46,307 nucleotides of DNA from the NCBI GenBank assembly GCA_004292955.1, contig RDXX01000058.1, forward strand, positions 1 to 46,307. Reading direction: 5' to 3'. How positions within the stretch are numbered: the first letter of the stretch is position 1; every line of letters starts with the position of its first letter. This document shows, in pieces, positions 24,629 through 32,908 of the stretch. The translations under genes and the position numbers were made by a program. Below the pieces are notes generated by a model. That model ran no database searches, was not told the DNA's origin, and saw nothing but the letters and a program-made list of their open reading frames with translations. The stretch is from Oscillatoriales cyanobacterium (GTDB lineage: Bacteria > Cyanobacteriota > Cyanobacteriia > Cyanobacteriales > Microcoleaceae).

Positions 24629-26692
24629 ATGAACCAAAACAAAAATCAATTTATGCGATTTATTCAATCTATAAATTGGCAATATTTAGGAAAAATAGCT
24701 GTCATTGCCTTTGCTTACGCTTTAGGAGCTAAAATAGCATCTTCAATCCCCGGCGTGAATAAATTAGCTACCTGCGTCTGGCCGCCCGCAGGAATTGCCC
24801 AAGCAGCAGTTTTATTATTTGGTCGGCGCCTTTGGCCGGGAATAGCTTTAGGCGTATTTTTTTACGAGACTCTCAACCTCAAAATATCCTTAATAAATGC
24901 AACAATTAGTGCTTTTTGCGGTTGTTTGCAAGCTTTATGTGCATTTACTTTGCTGCAACAGTTCAAGTTTCGCCCCTCACTGGATCGACTAATTGATGTA
25001 GTCAGTTTAATCTTTTGCGGTGCTGTAGTTGCCACTCAAATCAACTGCACTCTCGGCACGCTGCGGCTGTGTTTGACTGGTCTTATTGACTGGAGCGAAT
25101 ATTGGGAAATTCGGTGGAATTGGTATCTTGGAGACACCTTAGGAGTTTTGATTTTTACTCCTATGCTGCTAATCTTTTACCAAAAGATAGCGACACGCAA
25201 TCAACAAAAAATTAAGATTAAAACACTTGTAAATATAATTTTATGCGCCATATGTTTGCTACTATTAATAATAGTCAGTTGGCTAGTATACACATCAAAA
25301 ACTGATAGTAATCTATCCGGCTATCCCCTAGAATACTTGCCATTTCCGTTGGTGATTTGGGCAACCATTCAATTCGGTCAGCGCGGAGCTGTTTTAGCAT
25401 ATTTTATTGTATCCAGTATTGCCATTTGGGGAGGCTCTCAGGGATCTGGCCCGTTTATTACCAAAGCCATAAATATTAATCAAGCAATCTTATTTTTGCA
25501 GGCTTTCATGAGCGTAATTGTAATTACTTCGCTGCTGTTAGCTGCCACAGTAGCAGAACGCGCATCAGCAGAGGATTTGCTGCGGCAAAGCGAAGTTAAG
25601 TATCGGGAATTGGTCGAAAATGCTAACAGCATTATTTTAAAACTAGATACAGAAGGTAATATTACTTTTTTTAACGAGTTTGCACAGAATTTTTTTGGTT
25701 ACAGAGAAGAAGAAATACTGGGAAAACACGCAGTTGGCACAATTCTACCCCAGACAGATACAGGGGGAAACGACCTGGCCGTGTTATTGAGCAATATTTT
25801 AAATAACCCGGAACAGTATACAACAAATGAAAATGAAAGTATGCGGCGCAGTGGATCTCGCGTTTGCGTATCCTGGGCAAATAAACCGCTGTTTGATGCG
25901 GCCGGAAAGTTCGCGGGGCTGCTGGCAATCGGTACGGATGTCACAGACCGCAGGCGGGCTGAAATTGCGCTTTGCAAGCTGAATGAAGAGTTAGAATCTA
26001 GAGTTGAAGAACGAACTAATGCTCTCAATGAAACTTTAAATGCACTGCGAGTTCAACAAGCACAGTCAGAACGGTTGTTGTTGAATATTTTGCCTGAAGA
26101 AATAGCAAATCGGTTGAAGCGGGGAGATAGCACGATCGCAGATACTTTTGCTGATGTTACTGTATTATTTGCGGACATCGTAGGTTTTACTCAATTGAGT
26201 GCGCGAGTTTCTCCAACAGAATTAGTTGCGTTGCTGAATGATATTTTTTCGACTTTTGACAACTTAGCAGAAAGGCACGGTTTGGAAAAAATTAAGACGA
26301 TTGGCGATGCTTACATGGTAGTGGGAGGGCTGCCAATTACTCGCCCAGATCACGCAGAGGCGATCGCAGAAATGGCCCTGGATATGCAGCAGGCAATTAT
26401 TGAATTCAGCAATACCCACAATCAAGATTTTAGTATCAGAATCGGGATCAATACCGGCCCGGTTGTCGCTGGAGTCATCGGCATTAAAAAATTTATTTAC
26501 GATTTGTGGGGAGACACCGTTAACACAGCTTCCCGCATGGAATCTCACGGTTCGCCTGGGTGCATTCAGGTGACAGTGGCAACTTATCAGCAATTGCGAG
26601 AAAAGTATTTTTTTGAAAGCCGCGGTGCGATCGAAGTTAAAGGTAAGGGGAGGATGACTACTTATTTACTGAAATGCCGAAAATTCCTCTAA
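24629..26692 (+). CDS. MASE1-PAS adenylate cyclase (paralogue)
   Basis: This 687-aa protein has a MASE1 membrane domain (residues about 15-310; VWPPAGIAQAAVLLFG), one PAS (about 323-453), a helical linker and a class III cyclase domain (about 495-683). All catalytic and adenine-selecting residues seen in the upstream paralogue are kept (FADIVGFTQ, EKIKTIGDAYMVVGG, YDLWGDTVNTASRMES). The GAF and second PAS are absent, so the two proteins share membrane and catalytic ends but differ in cytosolic sensing. The cyclase parts of the two are very similar, consistent with duplication, followed by loss or gain of the middle modules. An ATG start is used. Confidence 0.92.
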   Translation: MNQNKNQFMRFIQSINWQYLGKIAVIAFAYALGAKIASSIPGVNKLATCVWPPAGIAQAAVLLFGRRLWPGIALGVFFYETLNLKISLINATISAFCGCLQALCAFTLLQQFKFRPSLDRLIDVVSLIFCGAVVATQINCTLGTLRLCLTGLIDWSEYWEIRWNWYLGDTLGVLIFTPMLLIFYQKIATRNQQKIKIKTLVNIILCAICLLLLIIVSWLVYTSKTDSNLSGYPLEYLPFPLVIWATIQFGQRGAVLAYFIVSSIAIWGGSQGSGPFITKAININQAILFLQAFMSVIVITSLLLAATVAERASAEDLLRQSEVKYRELVENANSIILKLDTEGNITFFNEFAQNFFGYREEEILGKHAVGTILPQTDTGGNDLAVLLSNILNNPEQYTTNENESMRRSGSRVCVSWANKPLFDAAGKFAGLLAIGTDVTDRRRAEIALCKLNEELESRVEERTNALNETLNALRVQQAQSERLLLNILPEEIANRLKRGDSTIADTFADVTVLFADIVGFTQLSARVSPTELVALLNDIFSTFDNLAERHGLEKIKTIGDAYMVVGGLPITRPDHAEAIAEMALDMQQAIIEFSNTHNQDFSIRIGINTGPVVAGVIGIKKFIYDLWGDTVNTASRMESHGSPGCIQVTVATYQQLREKYFFESRGAIEVKGKGRMTTYLLKCRKFL

Positions 26693-26740
26693 TCCAGGTT
26701 TTTCTCTAAAAGTTAAAATTTCCTGGACGCATCAATGCCC

Positions 26741-26808
26741 AAGAAACCGGGTTTTTTATCTAAATTTAAGGTTATGATGCAGTGTTTATCTAAAAAAACC
26801 CGGTTTCT
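26741..26808. repeat. AAACCGGGTTTTT hairpin repeat, copy 2
   Basis: AAGAAACCGGGTTTTTT pairs with AAAAAAACCCGGTTTCT around a central spacer. It is a close relative of the unit at 7304-7374 and lies between the second cyclase and the convergent rpmB. Confidence 0.8.
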
Positions 26809-26835
26809 GCCTCAACTTTTTCAGTATATAAAAGT

Positions 26836-26872
26836 AAGGGCGATCGCACTTTTAATGTATACGATCGCCCTT
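26836..26872 (-). terminator. Candidate rpmB terminator
   Basis: Arms AAGGGCGATCG (26836-26846) and CGATCGCCCTT (26862-26872) form an 11-bp stem with a 15-nt loop. On the reverse strand it lies 20 nt after the rpmB stop and is followed by TTACTTTTATATA. The stem is built from two HIP1-like cores. Confidence 0.6.
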
Positions 26873-26892
26873 TGCTCAACTAACAAGATTAT

Positions 26893-27129
26893 TTAAAGCT
26901 TGTAAAGATTAATTCCAGCTTCCTTAGCCATAATTTCCAAACCCTTGTGCTCCAAGGTTTTAATCGCCTTCGTAGAAAGGTGTAACTTGACCCAACGCTT
27001 CTCCTGCGGCCACCAAATCCGCTTCCACTGCAAATTAGCGCCTTGCAACTTGTGAGTGCGGTGGTGCGAGTGAGAAACCGCAAAACCGTTGTTCGCCTTC
27101 TTGCCCGTTAGCTGACATTTCCGTGACAT
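26893..27129 (-). CDS. rpmB: 50S ribosomal protein L28
   Basis: This 78-aa protein has typical L28 sequence: [27 protein letters not shown] at the N-terminus, NLQWKRIW, and [15 protein letters not shown] near the end. It is a structural protein of the large ribosomal subunit. The ATG at 27129 follows GGAGGGC. A TATAAT-like -10 lies upstream at 27168-27173. It is not joined to rpmG here. Confidence 0.97.
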   Translation of the reverse strand: MSRKCQLTGKKANNGFAVSHSHHRTHKLQGANLQWKRIWWPQEKRWVKLHLSTKAIKTLEHKGLEIMAKEAGINLYKL

Positions 27130-27167
27130 ATTGCCCTCCAGACTACTTTTTTTTGATGCAGCCTTTT

Positions 27168-27173
27168 ATTATA
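27168..27173 (-). promoter_or_regulatory. Candidate rpmB -10 element
   Basis: Reverse-strand TATAAT lies about 40 nt upstream of the rpmB start. No clear -35 TTGACA is present at the usual spacing. This is a motif match only. Confidence 0.3.
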
Positions 27174-27186
27174 TATCAACTGCGTA

Positions 27187-27361
27187 GAACCCCCCTAGCC
27201 CCCCTTGTTAAGGGGGGGACAAGAAAACCTCCGATCGCTCTCTCAGCAAGGGAAATCAACTTTTGCTTCCGCAGTTGGCTTGCGCTTGGGCTAAGGTATG
27301 TTGTTGGGCTTTAGCCCTCTTTCCTAATCTTATAAAGAGGGCTGAAGCCCAACAACGTACC
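27187..27361. repeat. C-rich repeat remnant and GTTGTTGGGC hairpin
   Basis: The 277-bp gap between htpG and rpmB has no gene. A CCCCCCTAGCCCCCCTTGTTAAG element lies at 27187-27220. A hairpin with arms GGTATGTTGTTGGGCTTTAG and its inverse AACAACGTACC lies at 27294-27361; it is a sequence variant of the family D hairpin at 9049. Confidence 0.7.
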
Positions 27362-27406
27362 TAGTTTGTATAAAACCACTCCCCCTTAGCAAGGGAGGGG
27401 GGTTAA

Positions 27407-29395
27407 TTACATTGCACGTTCAGTCAATTTTGTCAAGACGTGGTTCGATCGCTCGACAAACTCCTGCATCCCTTCAGCATCGAAACCCTTCTGGGCCATC
27501 AAAGCCAAGTCATAAACGTGGTGACAAATCATGCTGGCCAACTGCGCCGAGGGAGACTCGCCGCCGCCTTGAATAATCGCACCCTGACTCAAATTAGCCA
27601 GATTTTGAATCAGCGGGTGAGACGTATTCACCAGCAAAACGTGTTCATCGGGGAATTGCGCTGCTTGCTGCTGCAAAAGCGCCGTCATATCGCGCATCCG
27701 GCGCAAAGCTTCTGGTAACAGGACGATCGCAGGTGGCGCCGCCTCAGCAGAGTCAGACTTCAAAGCTTCTGTGCGGATGTTTACTTTTGGCTTGTTGAGA
27801 GCATTTTGGAACAGTTCTTTAACTTGTTCGCTGCGAGTTTTATTAGTCGCCGGATCGACAATTTCGGCTTCTTTTTCTTTGTCAATTAGTGTGTCGTCGA
27901 TGTCGGAATCCACCCGCGAGAATTTAACATCTGAGTATTCGCGTTCCAAGAAACTGATAAAGTGCGTGTCAATGAAAGAATCCATAAACAGCACTTCTAA
28001 ACCTTGGCTTTTGTGCAGGGCGACGTAAGTTGCTTGTGACGCAGGTTCTGTGCAGTAAAATACGCGGTTTTCGTGGCGTTTTTGATTGCGTTCCAAATAC
28101 TCTTTCAGCGTCGTGTAAGGTTGCGTCGAAGTAGAACTGTCCGATTTTGGAGTAACATCTTGCCACAAATCTCCGTCCTCAGTTTGCACCTGCACTTCTG
28201 GCGTTGCAATTTCTGGTTTTTCTGCTGTTGGTTCGTAGGTGCTGCGGTAGATTAAGATATCTTCGACTTGTTTTTTGAACTTATCATCGTTGAGAGATCC
28301 AAACTTGACAAAAGTGCCGATATCTTGCCAGCAACGGATGTATTCATCGCGGTCGTCGCGGTAAAGTTCTTTTAGGCGATCGCCCACTTTCTTCGCAATA
28401 TAATCAGCGATTCTTCTGACTGTGCGATTGCTTTGCAAAGAACTGCGAGAAACGTTCAGCGGAATATCGGTACTGTCAATGACTCCCCGCAGCGGCATCA
28501 AGAATTTTGGAATAATTTCTTCGCAGTGATCGCTGACAAAAACTTGGTTGCAAAATAGCTTGATATTACCTTGGGTAACATCGACATCCGGCCGCAATTT
28601 GGGAAAGAAAAGAATGCCGTTGACAATGAAAGGATAATCTGTGTTCAGGTGTACCCAAAGTAGCGGCTCGTCTTGAAACGGATAAAGATAGCGGTACAAT
28701 TCTAAGTAATCTTCTTTCTGCAAATTGCTGGCTGCTTCCCGCCAAATTGCCTTATGCTTGTTGAGTTCCTCTCCCTCAAATTTGATCGGAACTGGCATGA
28801 AATCGCAGTAAGTTTTGATTAGCTGCTTAATGCGAGTGGCTTCTACATATTCTAGTTCTTCGTCTTGGAGAGTGAGAGTAATCGTAGTGCCGCGTTCGGT
28901 GCGGGCGGATTCTGATAGTTCAAAAGCGGGTGAACCATCGCAATACCAATGTACTGCTTGTGCGCCTTCTTGGTAAGAAAGGGTGTCTATGTCTACTTTC
29001 TGAGCGACCATGAAAGAAGAGTAGAAACCGAGTCCAAAGTGGCCGATAATTGCGTCGTCGCCACTGCCTTGATATTTTTGAATAAATTCTTCGGCGCTGG
29101 AGAAGGCGACTTGATTGATGTATTTTTTTACTTCGTCGGCTGTCATCCCGATGCCGTTGTCGGTAATTGAGAGTGTTTTGTTTTCTTTGTCGATCGCAAT
29201 ATTGATTTGTGGTTCGCCAATGTCGCCGCTGTATTCGCCGGAACGGGAAACCATTTTGAGTTTGGCTATGGCATCGACGGCGTTAGAAATTAGTTCCCGC
29301 AAGAAGACTTCGTGGTCGGTGTATAGCGATTTCTTGATAATCGGGAAAATATTCTCGGTATGGATTGAGATTGTTCCCTGTTCTAAAACTGTCAT
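27407..29395 (-). CDS. htpG: Molecular chaperone HtpG (Hsp90)
   Basis: This 662-aa Hsp90 family chaperone has the N-terminal GHKL ATPase with FLRELISNAVDAIAK, DNGIGMT and GHFGLGFYSSFMVA, the middle domain with GVIDSTDIPLNVSRS and the C-terminal dimerisation domain. It folds client proteins in the cytosol, including phycobilisome-linker and tetrapyrrole enzymes in other cyanobacteria. I chose the ATG at 29395 (MTVLEQGTISIHTENIF) over an in-frame GTG at 29428, because HtpG proteins normally begin at this position. No CIRCE element was seen upstream. Confidence 0.96.
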   Translation of the reverse strand: MTVLEQGTISIHTENIFPIIKKSLYTDHEVFLRELISNAVDAIAKLKMVSRSGEYSGDIGEPQINIAIDKENKTLSITDNGIGMTADEVKKYINQVAFSSAEEFIQKYQGSGDDAIIGHFGLGFYSSFMVAQKVDIDTLSYQEGAQAVHWYCDGSPAFELSESARTERGTTITLTLQDEELEYVEATRIKQLIKTYCDFMPVPIKFEGEELNKHKAIWREAASNLQKEDYLELYRYLYPFQDEPLLWVHLNTDYPFIVNGILFFPKLRPDVDVTQGNIKLFCNQVFVSDHCEEIIPKFLMPLRGVIDSTDIPLNVSRSSLQSNRTVRRIADYIAKKVGDRLKELYRDDRDEYIRCWQDIGTFVKFGSLNDDKFKKQVEDILIYRSTYEPTAEKPEIATPEVQVQTEDGDLWQDVTPKSDSSTSTQPYTTLKEYLERNQKRHENRVFYCTEPASQATYVALHKSQGLEVLFMDSFIDTHFISFLEREYSDVKFSRVDSDIDDTLIDKEKEAEIVDPATNKTRSEQVKELFQNALNKPKVNIRTEALKSDSAEAAPPAIVLLPEALRRMRDMTALLQQQAAQFPDEHVLLVNTSHPLIQNLANLSQGAIIQGGGESPSAQLASMICHHVYDLALMAQKGFDAEGMQEFVERSNHVLTKLTERAM

Positions 29396-29534
29396 AGATT
29401 TTCTCTCTGCTGACTGATGATTAATCACTATTTATTGATTTTGGGCGATCGCGCTACATATTGCCGAAGGGATTACCACAAAAAGATGATTCGGTTTTCC
29501 TCACATCTTGCACAATTCTCAATAAGCCTTTCAC

Positions 29535-29716
29535 GGGCGGGCAGGATGCCCAACCCCTACTCCCCACAACAAGATTTAGTTTTTGTGGAACAGGCATCTT
29601 GCCTGTTCTTGAAAATGGTGCAAACTATCATCGGCGGGCAGGATGCCCACCCCACAACAAGATTTAGTCTTTGTGGAACAGGCATCTTGCCTGTTCTTGA
29701 AAATGGTGCAAGATGT
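29535..29716. repeat. Direct duplication of a GGCGGGCAGGATGCCC/GGAACAGGC unit
   Basis: Two copies of about 85-95 bp stand in tandem, each reading GGGCAGGATGCCCA, ACAACAAGATTTAGT, TTGTGGAACAGGCATCTTG, CCTGTTCTTGAAAATGG. They occupy most of the gap between htpG and rppB. The frames across them are repeat translations, not genes. Nothing else was recognised in 29396-29737 apart from the htpG leader. Confidence 0.85.
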
Positions 29717-29737
29717 CAGTTTTCCCCACATCATAGC

Positions 29738-31090
29738 TCACAAAGGCAACCGCAGGAGAAATGTGCTACCAGAACCCAATTCGCTACGCGCGCTGAGGCT
29801 GCCGCGGTGTGCGCGGGCGATCGCGCGGGCGATCGCCAATCCGAGTCCCGATCCGCCGGTATGGCGCGATCGAGATTTGTTGACTCGGTAAAAGCGATCG
29901 AATATCCGCCCTAAATCTGCCGCCGCTATCCCAATCCCGGTATCTTGCACCTGAATTATCGCCTCTTGGTGAGTGCAATCTAAGATTACTGTGACTTTTC
30001 CGCCAGGGGGAGTGTATTGAATGGCGTTGACAATTAAGTTAGTAACGAGACGGTAAAGTCGATCGGCATCTCCGACAACATTCAATGGATGCTGTACGCG
30101 GATTTCGGATGTTAGCGCTACCTGGGAGGATCTCGCCAAAGCAGCCAATTCCTCGACTAAATCGCCCACCAAGTCGTTTAAACAACAAAGCTGAGGGCGA
30201 TCCTCTTCGAGGGCTTCGCTAACGGATTTCACCTGAGAGTCCATCCGCGCCAACAGCAACAAATCAGTGACTAACTGAGTCAATCGTCGGTTTTGGCGAT
30301 CGACAGTCTGCAAAATTTCCCGTGCTTCTTTCTCATCCAATTGTGGCATTAACAGCGCCGATTCTACAGTGGCTTGAGATGCCGCTAAAGGCGTTCGCAA
30401 TTCGTGGGCAGCATCCGCCGTAAACTGTTGGATTTGTCGGTAAGAAGAATAAATCGGTTTCATTGCCAATCCTGCCAGCCACCAACTAGAAAAAACCACC
30501 AAAATCAAGGCTGTCGGCAATCCTAATTTCAAAATTAATCTCACTGTACTGAGATAACTGTTGAAGTCTTGCAAGCTCCGTCCTACTTGAAAGTATCCCC
30601 AATCTTGCAGCGTGTTTGTGTGCAGTGATACAGAAATTTGGTGATAAATATTGCCTTGGCTGTCAGCGATTGTTTGCCAGTGTTGAGAGTTAAATATCGG
30701 CGGTAATGCTTCGGGATAAGCGCCTGCTGTAGCAATCAATTTCCCAGAAGAGTCAAATAAACGAATATAGTAATAGCTTTGGTTGATAGCGCTTAAAATA
30801 TGGCGATCGGCTAACTGTTCTTTAACGCCGTTAACTCCAATTACGCGGAGGTTTGGCAAAAGTTCATTGACGATTGGTTCTAGGCGTCCGGGTTGCTGTA
30901 GCTTGATTTCGAGGCTATCGTGGAGTGTCCCCGCTACCGATTCTAGTTCGCGATCGATCGCAATCCAGTGCGCGTGGGCGATCGCCTTATATACACCAAA
31001 TCCCAACAAGCTTAAAATCAAACCCATGACTGCGGCGTAGGAAATCGCTAATTGCGATCGAGTGCGGTTAAATAGTTTATTTTGATTCAC
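29738..31090 (-). CDS. rppB: Sensor histidine kinase, RppB/NrsS type
   Basis: This 450-aa kinase has an N-terminal membrane helix (residues about 15-36), a periplasmic sensing region of about 150 residues, a second helix (about 187-208) and a HisKA domain with the phospho-accepting H229 in FTADAAHELRTPL. The HATPase domain has N- and G-box motifs (NLIVNAIQYTPPGG, DTGIGIA, GGSGLGLAI). The overall pattern (RSQLAISYAAVMG, SSWWLAGLAM) matches Synechocystis RppB/NrsS, which with RppA/NrsR senses nickel or redox state. It follows rppA, but a 269-bp repeat-rich gap separates them. Control of the upstream RND efflux genes is inferred from that family. Confidence 0.88.
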   Translation of the reverse strand: MNQNKLFNRTRSQLAISYAAVMGLILSLLGFGVYKAIAHAHWIAIDRELESVAGTLHDSLEIKLQQPGRLEPIVNELLPNLRVIGVNGVKEQLADRHILSAINQSYYYIRLFDSSGKLIATAGAYPEALPPIFNSQHWQTIADSQGNIYHQISVSLHTNTLQDWGYFQVGRSLQDFNSYLSTVRLILKLGLPTALILVVFSSWWLAGLAMKPIYSSYRQIQQFTADAAHELRTPLAASQATVESALLMPQLDEKEAREILQTVDRQNRRLTQLVTDLLLLARMDSQVKSVSEALEEDRPQLCCLNDLVGDLVEELAALARSSQVALTSEIRVQHPLNVVGDADRLYRLVTNLIVNAIQYTPPGGKVTVILDCTHQEAIIQVQDTGIGIAAADLGRIFDRFYRVNKSRSRHTGGSGLGLAIARAIARAHRGSLSARSELGSGSTFLLRLPL

Positions 31091-31102
31091 AATTCATGAT
31101 TG

Positions 31103-31130
31103 GGTAATTGGTAATTGGTAATTGGTAATT
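31103..31130. repeat. Heptamer array (GGTAATT)x4
   Basis: Four perfect copies lie 13 bp upstream of the rppB start on its 5' side. The remaining gap to rppA contains ACCGCAGAGAACGCAGAGGA and two copies of AGTCCGC(A/G)(A/G)AGGCGGACTTTGTTTGTG-type repeats (31225-31325). Confidence 0.92.
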
Positions 31131-31359
31131 GATTGGGATGATATTTTTTTATTTACCGCAGAGAACGCAGAGGACGCAGAGAAGGAGAAAAGAGAGAATT
31201 AGTAGAAGGGAGGAAAATAAATAGTCTTTTCTGAGTCCGCAAAGGCGGACTTTGTTTGTGTAAATGCGATTTCAACTTTTCTTAGTCCGCGGAGGCGGAC
31301 ATTGTTTGTGTAGACGCGGTTTCAACCGCCGAGTCTAAAAGTAATTTTGAAGGCAGAAT

Positions 31360-32049
31360 TCAATTTCTCATCCGATATCCGACGCCGTGGACAGTTTCAA
31401 TTAAGTTCGCACAGCCAACGGATTCGAGTTTGCGCCGCAGCAAGCGCACTTGAGCGGCTACTACATTGCTAAAAGTATCTGCGCTGGCTTCCCATAGCTG
31501 ATTCCGAATTTGGTCAGTCGTGACAATTTGGTTCGGATGTTTCATCAAATATTCTAACAATTGAAATTCTTTGTTAGTCAGCGAAATTGTTTGGTTGGTG
31601 CCGTTTTGATTGAGATAAAAAGCTGTGCGATTCCCGCAATCTAAGGCGAGATTTCCGATTTGTATCTGTTGGGGCTGTATTTGGGGCGATCGCCTTTGCA
31701 GCGCCCGCAACCTTGCTAACAGTTCCGCCATCCCGAAGGGCTTGACTAAATAATCGTCAGCCCCCGCATCCAATCCCGCCACTTTATCTTCCATCCTGTC
31801 TTTGGCTGTCAGCATCAAAACTGGCAAAAAACTATGTTTGGCGCGCAATCTTCGCAGCAATTCTATTCCCGACAATCCCGGAAGCAACCAGTCAAAAATG
31901 GCTAGGGTGTATTGCGTCCACTGACTGTCTAGATATTCCCAAGCTTCATTCCCGTCCTGGGCCCAGTCAACTATGTATTTTTCTTGCTTCAAAGTGCGAT
32001 CGATCGCCTTTCCTAAATCTGGCTCATCTTCAACTAGCAATATTCTCAT
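31360..32049 (-). CDS. rppA: Response regulator, RppA/NrsR type
   Basis: This 229-aa OmpR/PhoB-type regulator has a receiver domain (residues 1-115; phospho-acceptor D53 in IFDWLLPGLSG, acidic D8/E9 pair, K near 103 in DYLVKPF) and a winged-helix DNA-binding domain (SLTNKEFQLLEYLMKHPNQIVT, RKLESVG...ETVHGVGYRM). It is closest in pattern to RppA/NrsR, which activates nickel-resistance genes. It is upstream of rppB, and a strong terminator (32172-32200) separates it from the lipoprotein gene. A 42-bp perfect palindrome lies 25 bp upstream of its ATG and could be a repeat or an operator. Confidence 0.92.
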   Translation of the reverse strand: MRILLVEDEPDLGKAIDRTLKQEKYIVDWAQDGNEAWEYLDSQWTQYTLAIFDWLLPGLSGIELLRRLRAKHSFLPVLMLTAKDRMEDKVAGLDAGADDYLVKPFGMAELLARLRALQRRSPQIQPQQIQIGNLALDCGNRTAFYLNQNGTNQTISLTNKEFQLLEYLMKHPNQIVTTDQIRNQLWEASADTFSNVVAAQVRLLRRKLESVGCANLIETVHGVGYRMRN

Positions 32050-32073
32050 AAAAAGTAACCTTATGCCGCGCTA

Positions 32074-32115
32074 GGTATGTAGTTGCGCTTTAGCGCTAAA
32101 GCGCAACTACATACC
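32074..32115. repeat. Perfect 42-bp palindrome upstream of rppA
   Basis: The two 21-nt halves are exact complements with no loop (GGTATGTAGTTGCGCTTTAGC and inverse). It belongs to the family D hairpins, which otherwise have loops, so it could be a loop-deleted form. Its position just before the rppA start makes a regulatory effect possible. Confidence 0.85.
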
Positions 32116-32171
32116 TTTTGAAAAGTACCAATTGCGTTAGGATATAATTAATTCTTCAACTCTAAATTAAC

Positions 32172-32200
32172 AAAACCCCGGTCGATCCGACCGGGTTTTT
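32172..32200 (-). terminator. Intrinsic terminator after the lipoprotein gene
   Basis: Stem arms CCCGGTCG (32177-32184) and CGACCGGG (32188-32195) have a 3-nt loop. The reverse strand continues GGTTTTG, and the forward strand has TTTTT, so it may work in both directions. It follows the lipoprotein stop by about 20 nt and separates the efflux genes from rppA. Confidence 0.85.
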
Positions 32201-32220
32201 ACAACTAAATTCAACTCAAA

Positions 32221-32706
32221 TTACTGAGTGAATGTAAAACGACCGTCCACTTTTTCTCCCTTAATATCCGCATTCACCTTCACAGGATACTGACCTGGAT
32301 CTTTGCCGGGAAATACAACAGCGTAATGTTTGCCTTCAGGATCGTATTTAAAAGCTAGGGTTTGTTGCTTTCCACTCGGCAACTGCACTTGTGCTGACAC
32401 TTTTGCGTCAGGAACCGGTTCCTTTTTATCGCCTTTTTGCAGGTACAAATCTAAGTGAGTTCCAGTAGCTTCTTTGACAGGTACAAACTCTAAATGGTAA
32501 GCTCCAGCATTGACAACTTGACCGCCTTTAGCTCCTTTTGCAGCAGCAGGATCAGCGGCGGGAGCAGAAGACGCAGGTTTTGAAGCAGCAGGAGGGGGTG
32601 TTGGAGTGATTTTTGTATCACTTGCTTCGTCGCCTTTACCGCAAGCTCCCAAAAACAGCAGTCCGATACTGCTGAGAATAATTAAACTTGATTTGATCGT
32701 TTTCAT
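32221..32706 (-). CDS. Lipoprotein with FixH/YtkA-like domain, efflux-associated
   Basis: This 161-aa protein has a lipoprotein signal peptide with lipobox LGAC (Cys22). A Pro/Ala/Ser-rich linker (residues about 35-60) follows. The globular part (about 60-160; AYHLEFVPVKEATGTHLDLYLQKGDKKEPVPDAKVSAQVQLPSGKQ) resembles Ig-like YtkA/FixH domains, found near metal-transport and metal-chaperone genes. It should be membrane-anchored at the periplasmic face. It is encoded after the RND pump in the same direction, 202 bp downstream across a heptamer array, and ends at a terminator. Metal sensing or chaperoning is inferred. Confidence 0.75.
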   Translation of the reverse strand: MKTIKSSLIILSSIGLLFLGACGKGDEASDTKITPTPPPAASKPASSAPAADPAAAKGAKGGQVVNAGAYHLEFVPVKEATGTHLDLYLQKGDKKEPVPDAKVSAQVQLPSGKQQTLAFKYDPEGKHYAVVFPGKDPGQYPVKVNADIKGEKVDGRFTFTQ

Positions 32707-32768
32707 GTGCTTGAATTTTTGCGGACAATTATTCGTAAATTATGGCATTTTAAAACAGGGCGTCAATC

Positions 32769-32810
32769 GATTTTAGATTTTAGATTTTAGATTTTAGATT
32801 TTAGATTTTA
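32769..32810. repeat. Heptamer array (GATTTTA)x6
   Basis: Six perfect copies lie between the RND pump gene and the lipoprotein gene. The unit contains TAG, so it carries stops in all three frames of the forward strand. Confidence 0.92.
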
Positions 32811-32908
32811 GAGGCGACTCCACGGATAAATCCGGGGGCTTGTACCATGAAGAAATTCTTGGTCAAGGAAAATCATCAAAAAATCTTCAGCAATAGCCCG
32901 AATCGTTG

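Noticed and set aside
29417..29914. 165-aa forward ORF
   Set aside because: It reads through duplicated GGCGGGCAGG repeats and into the antisense of rppB.
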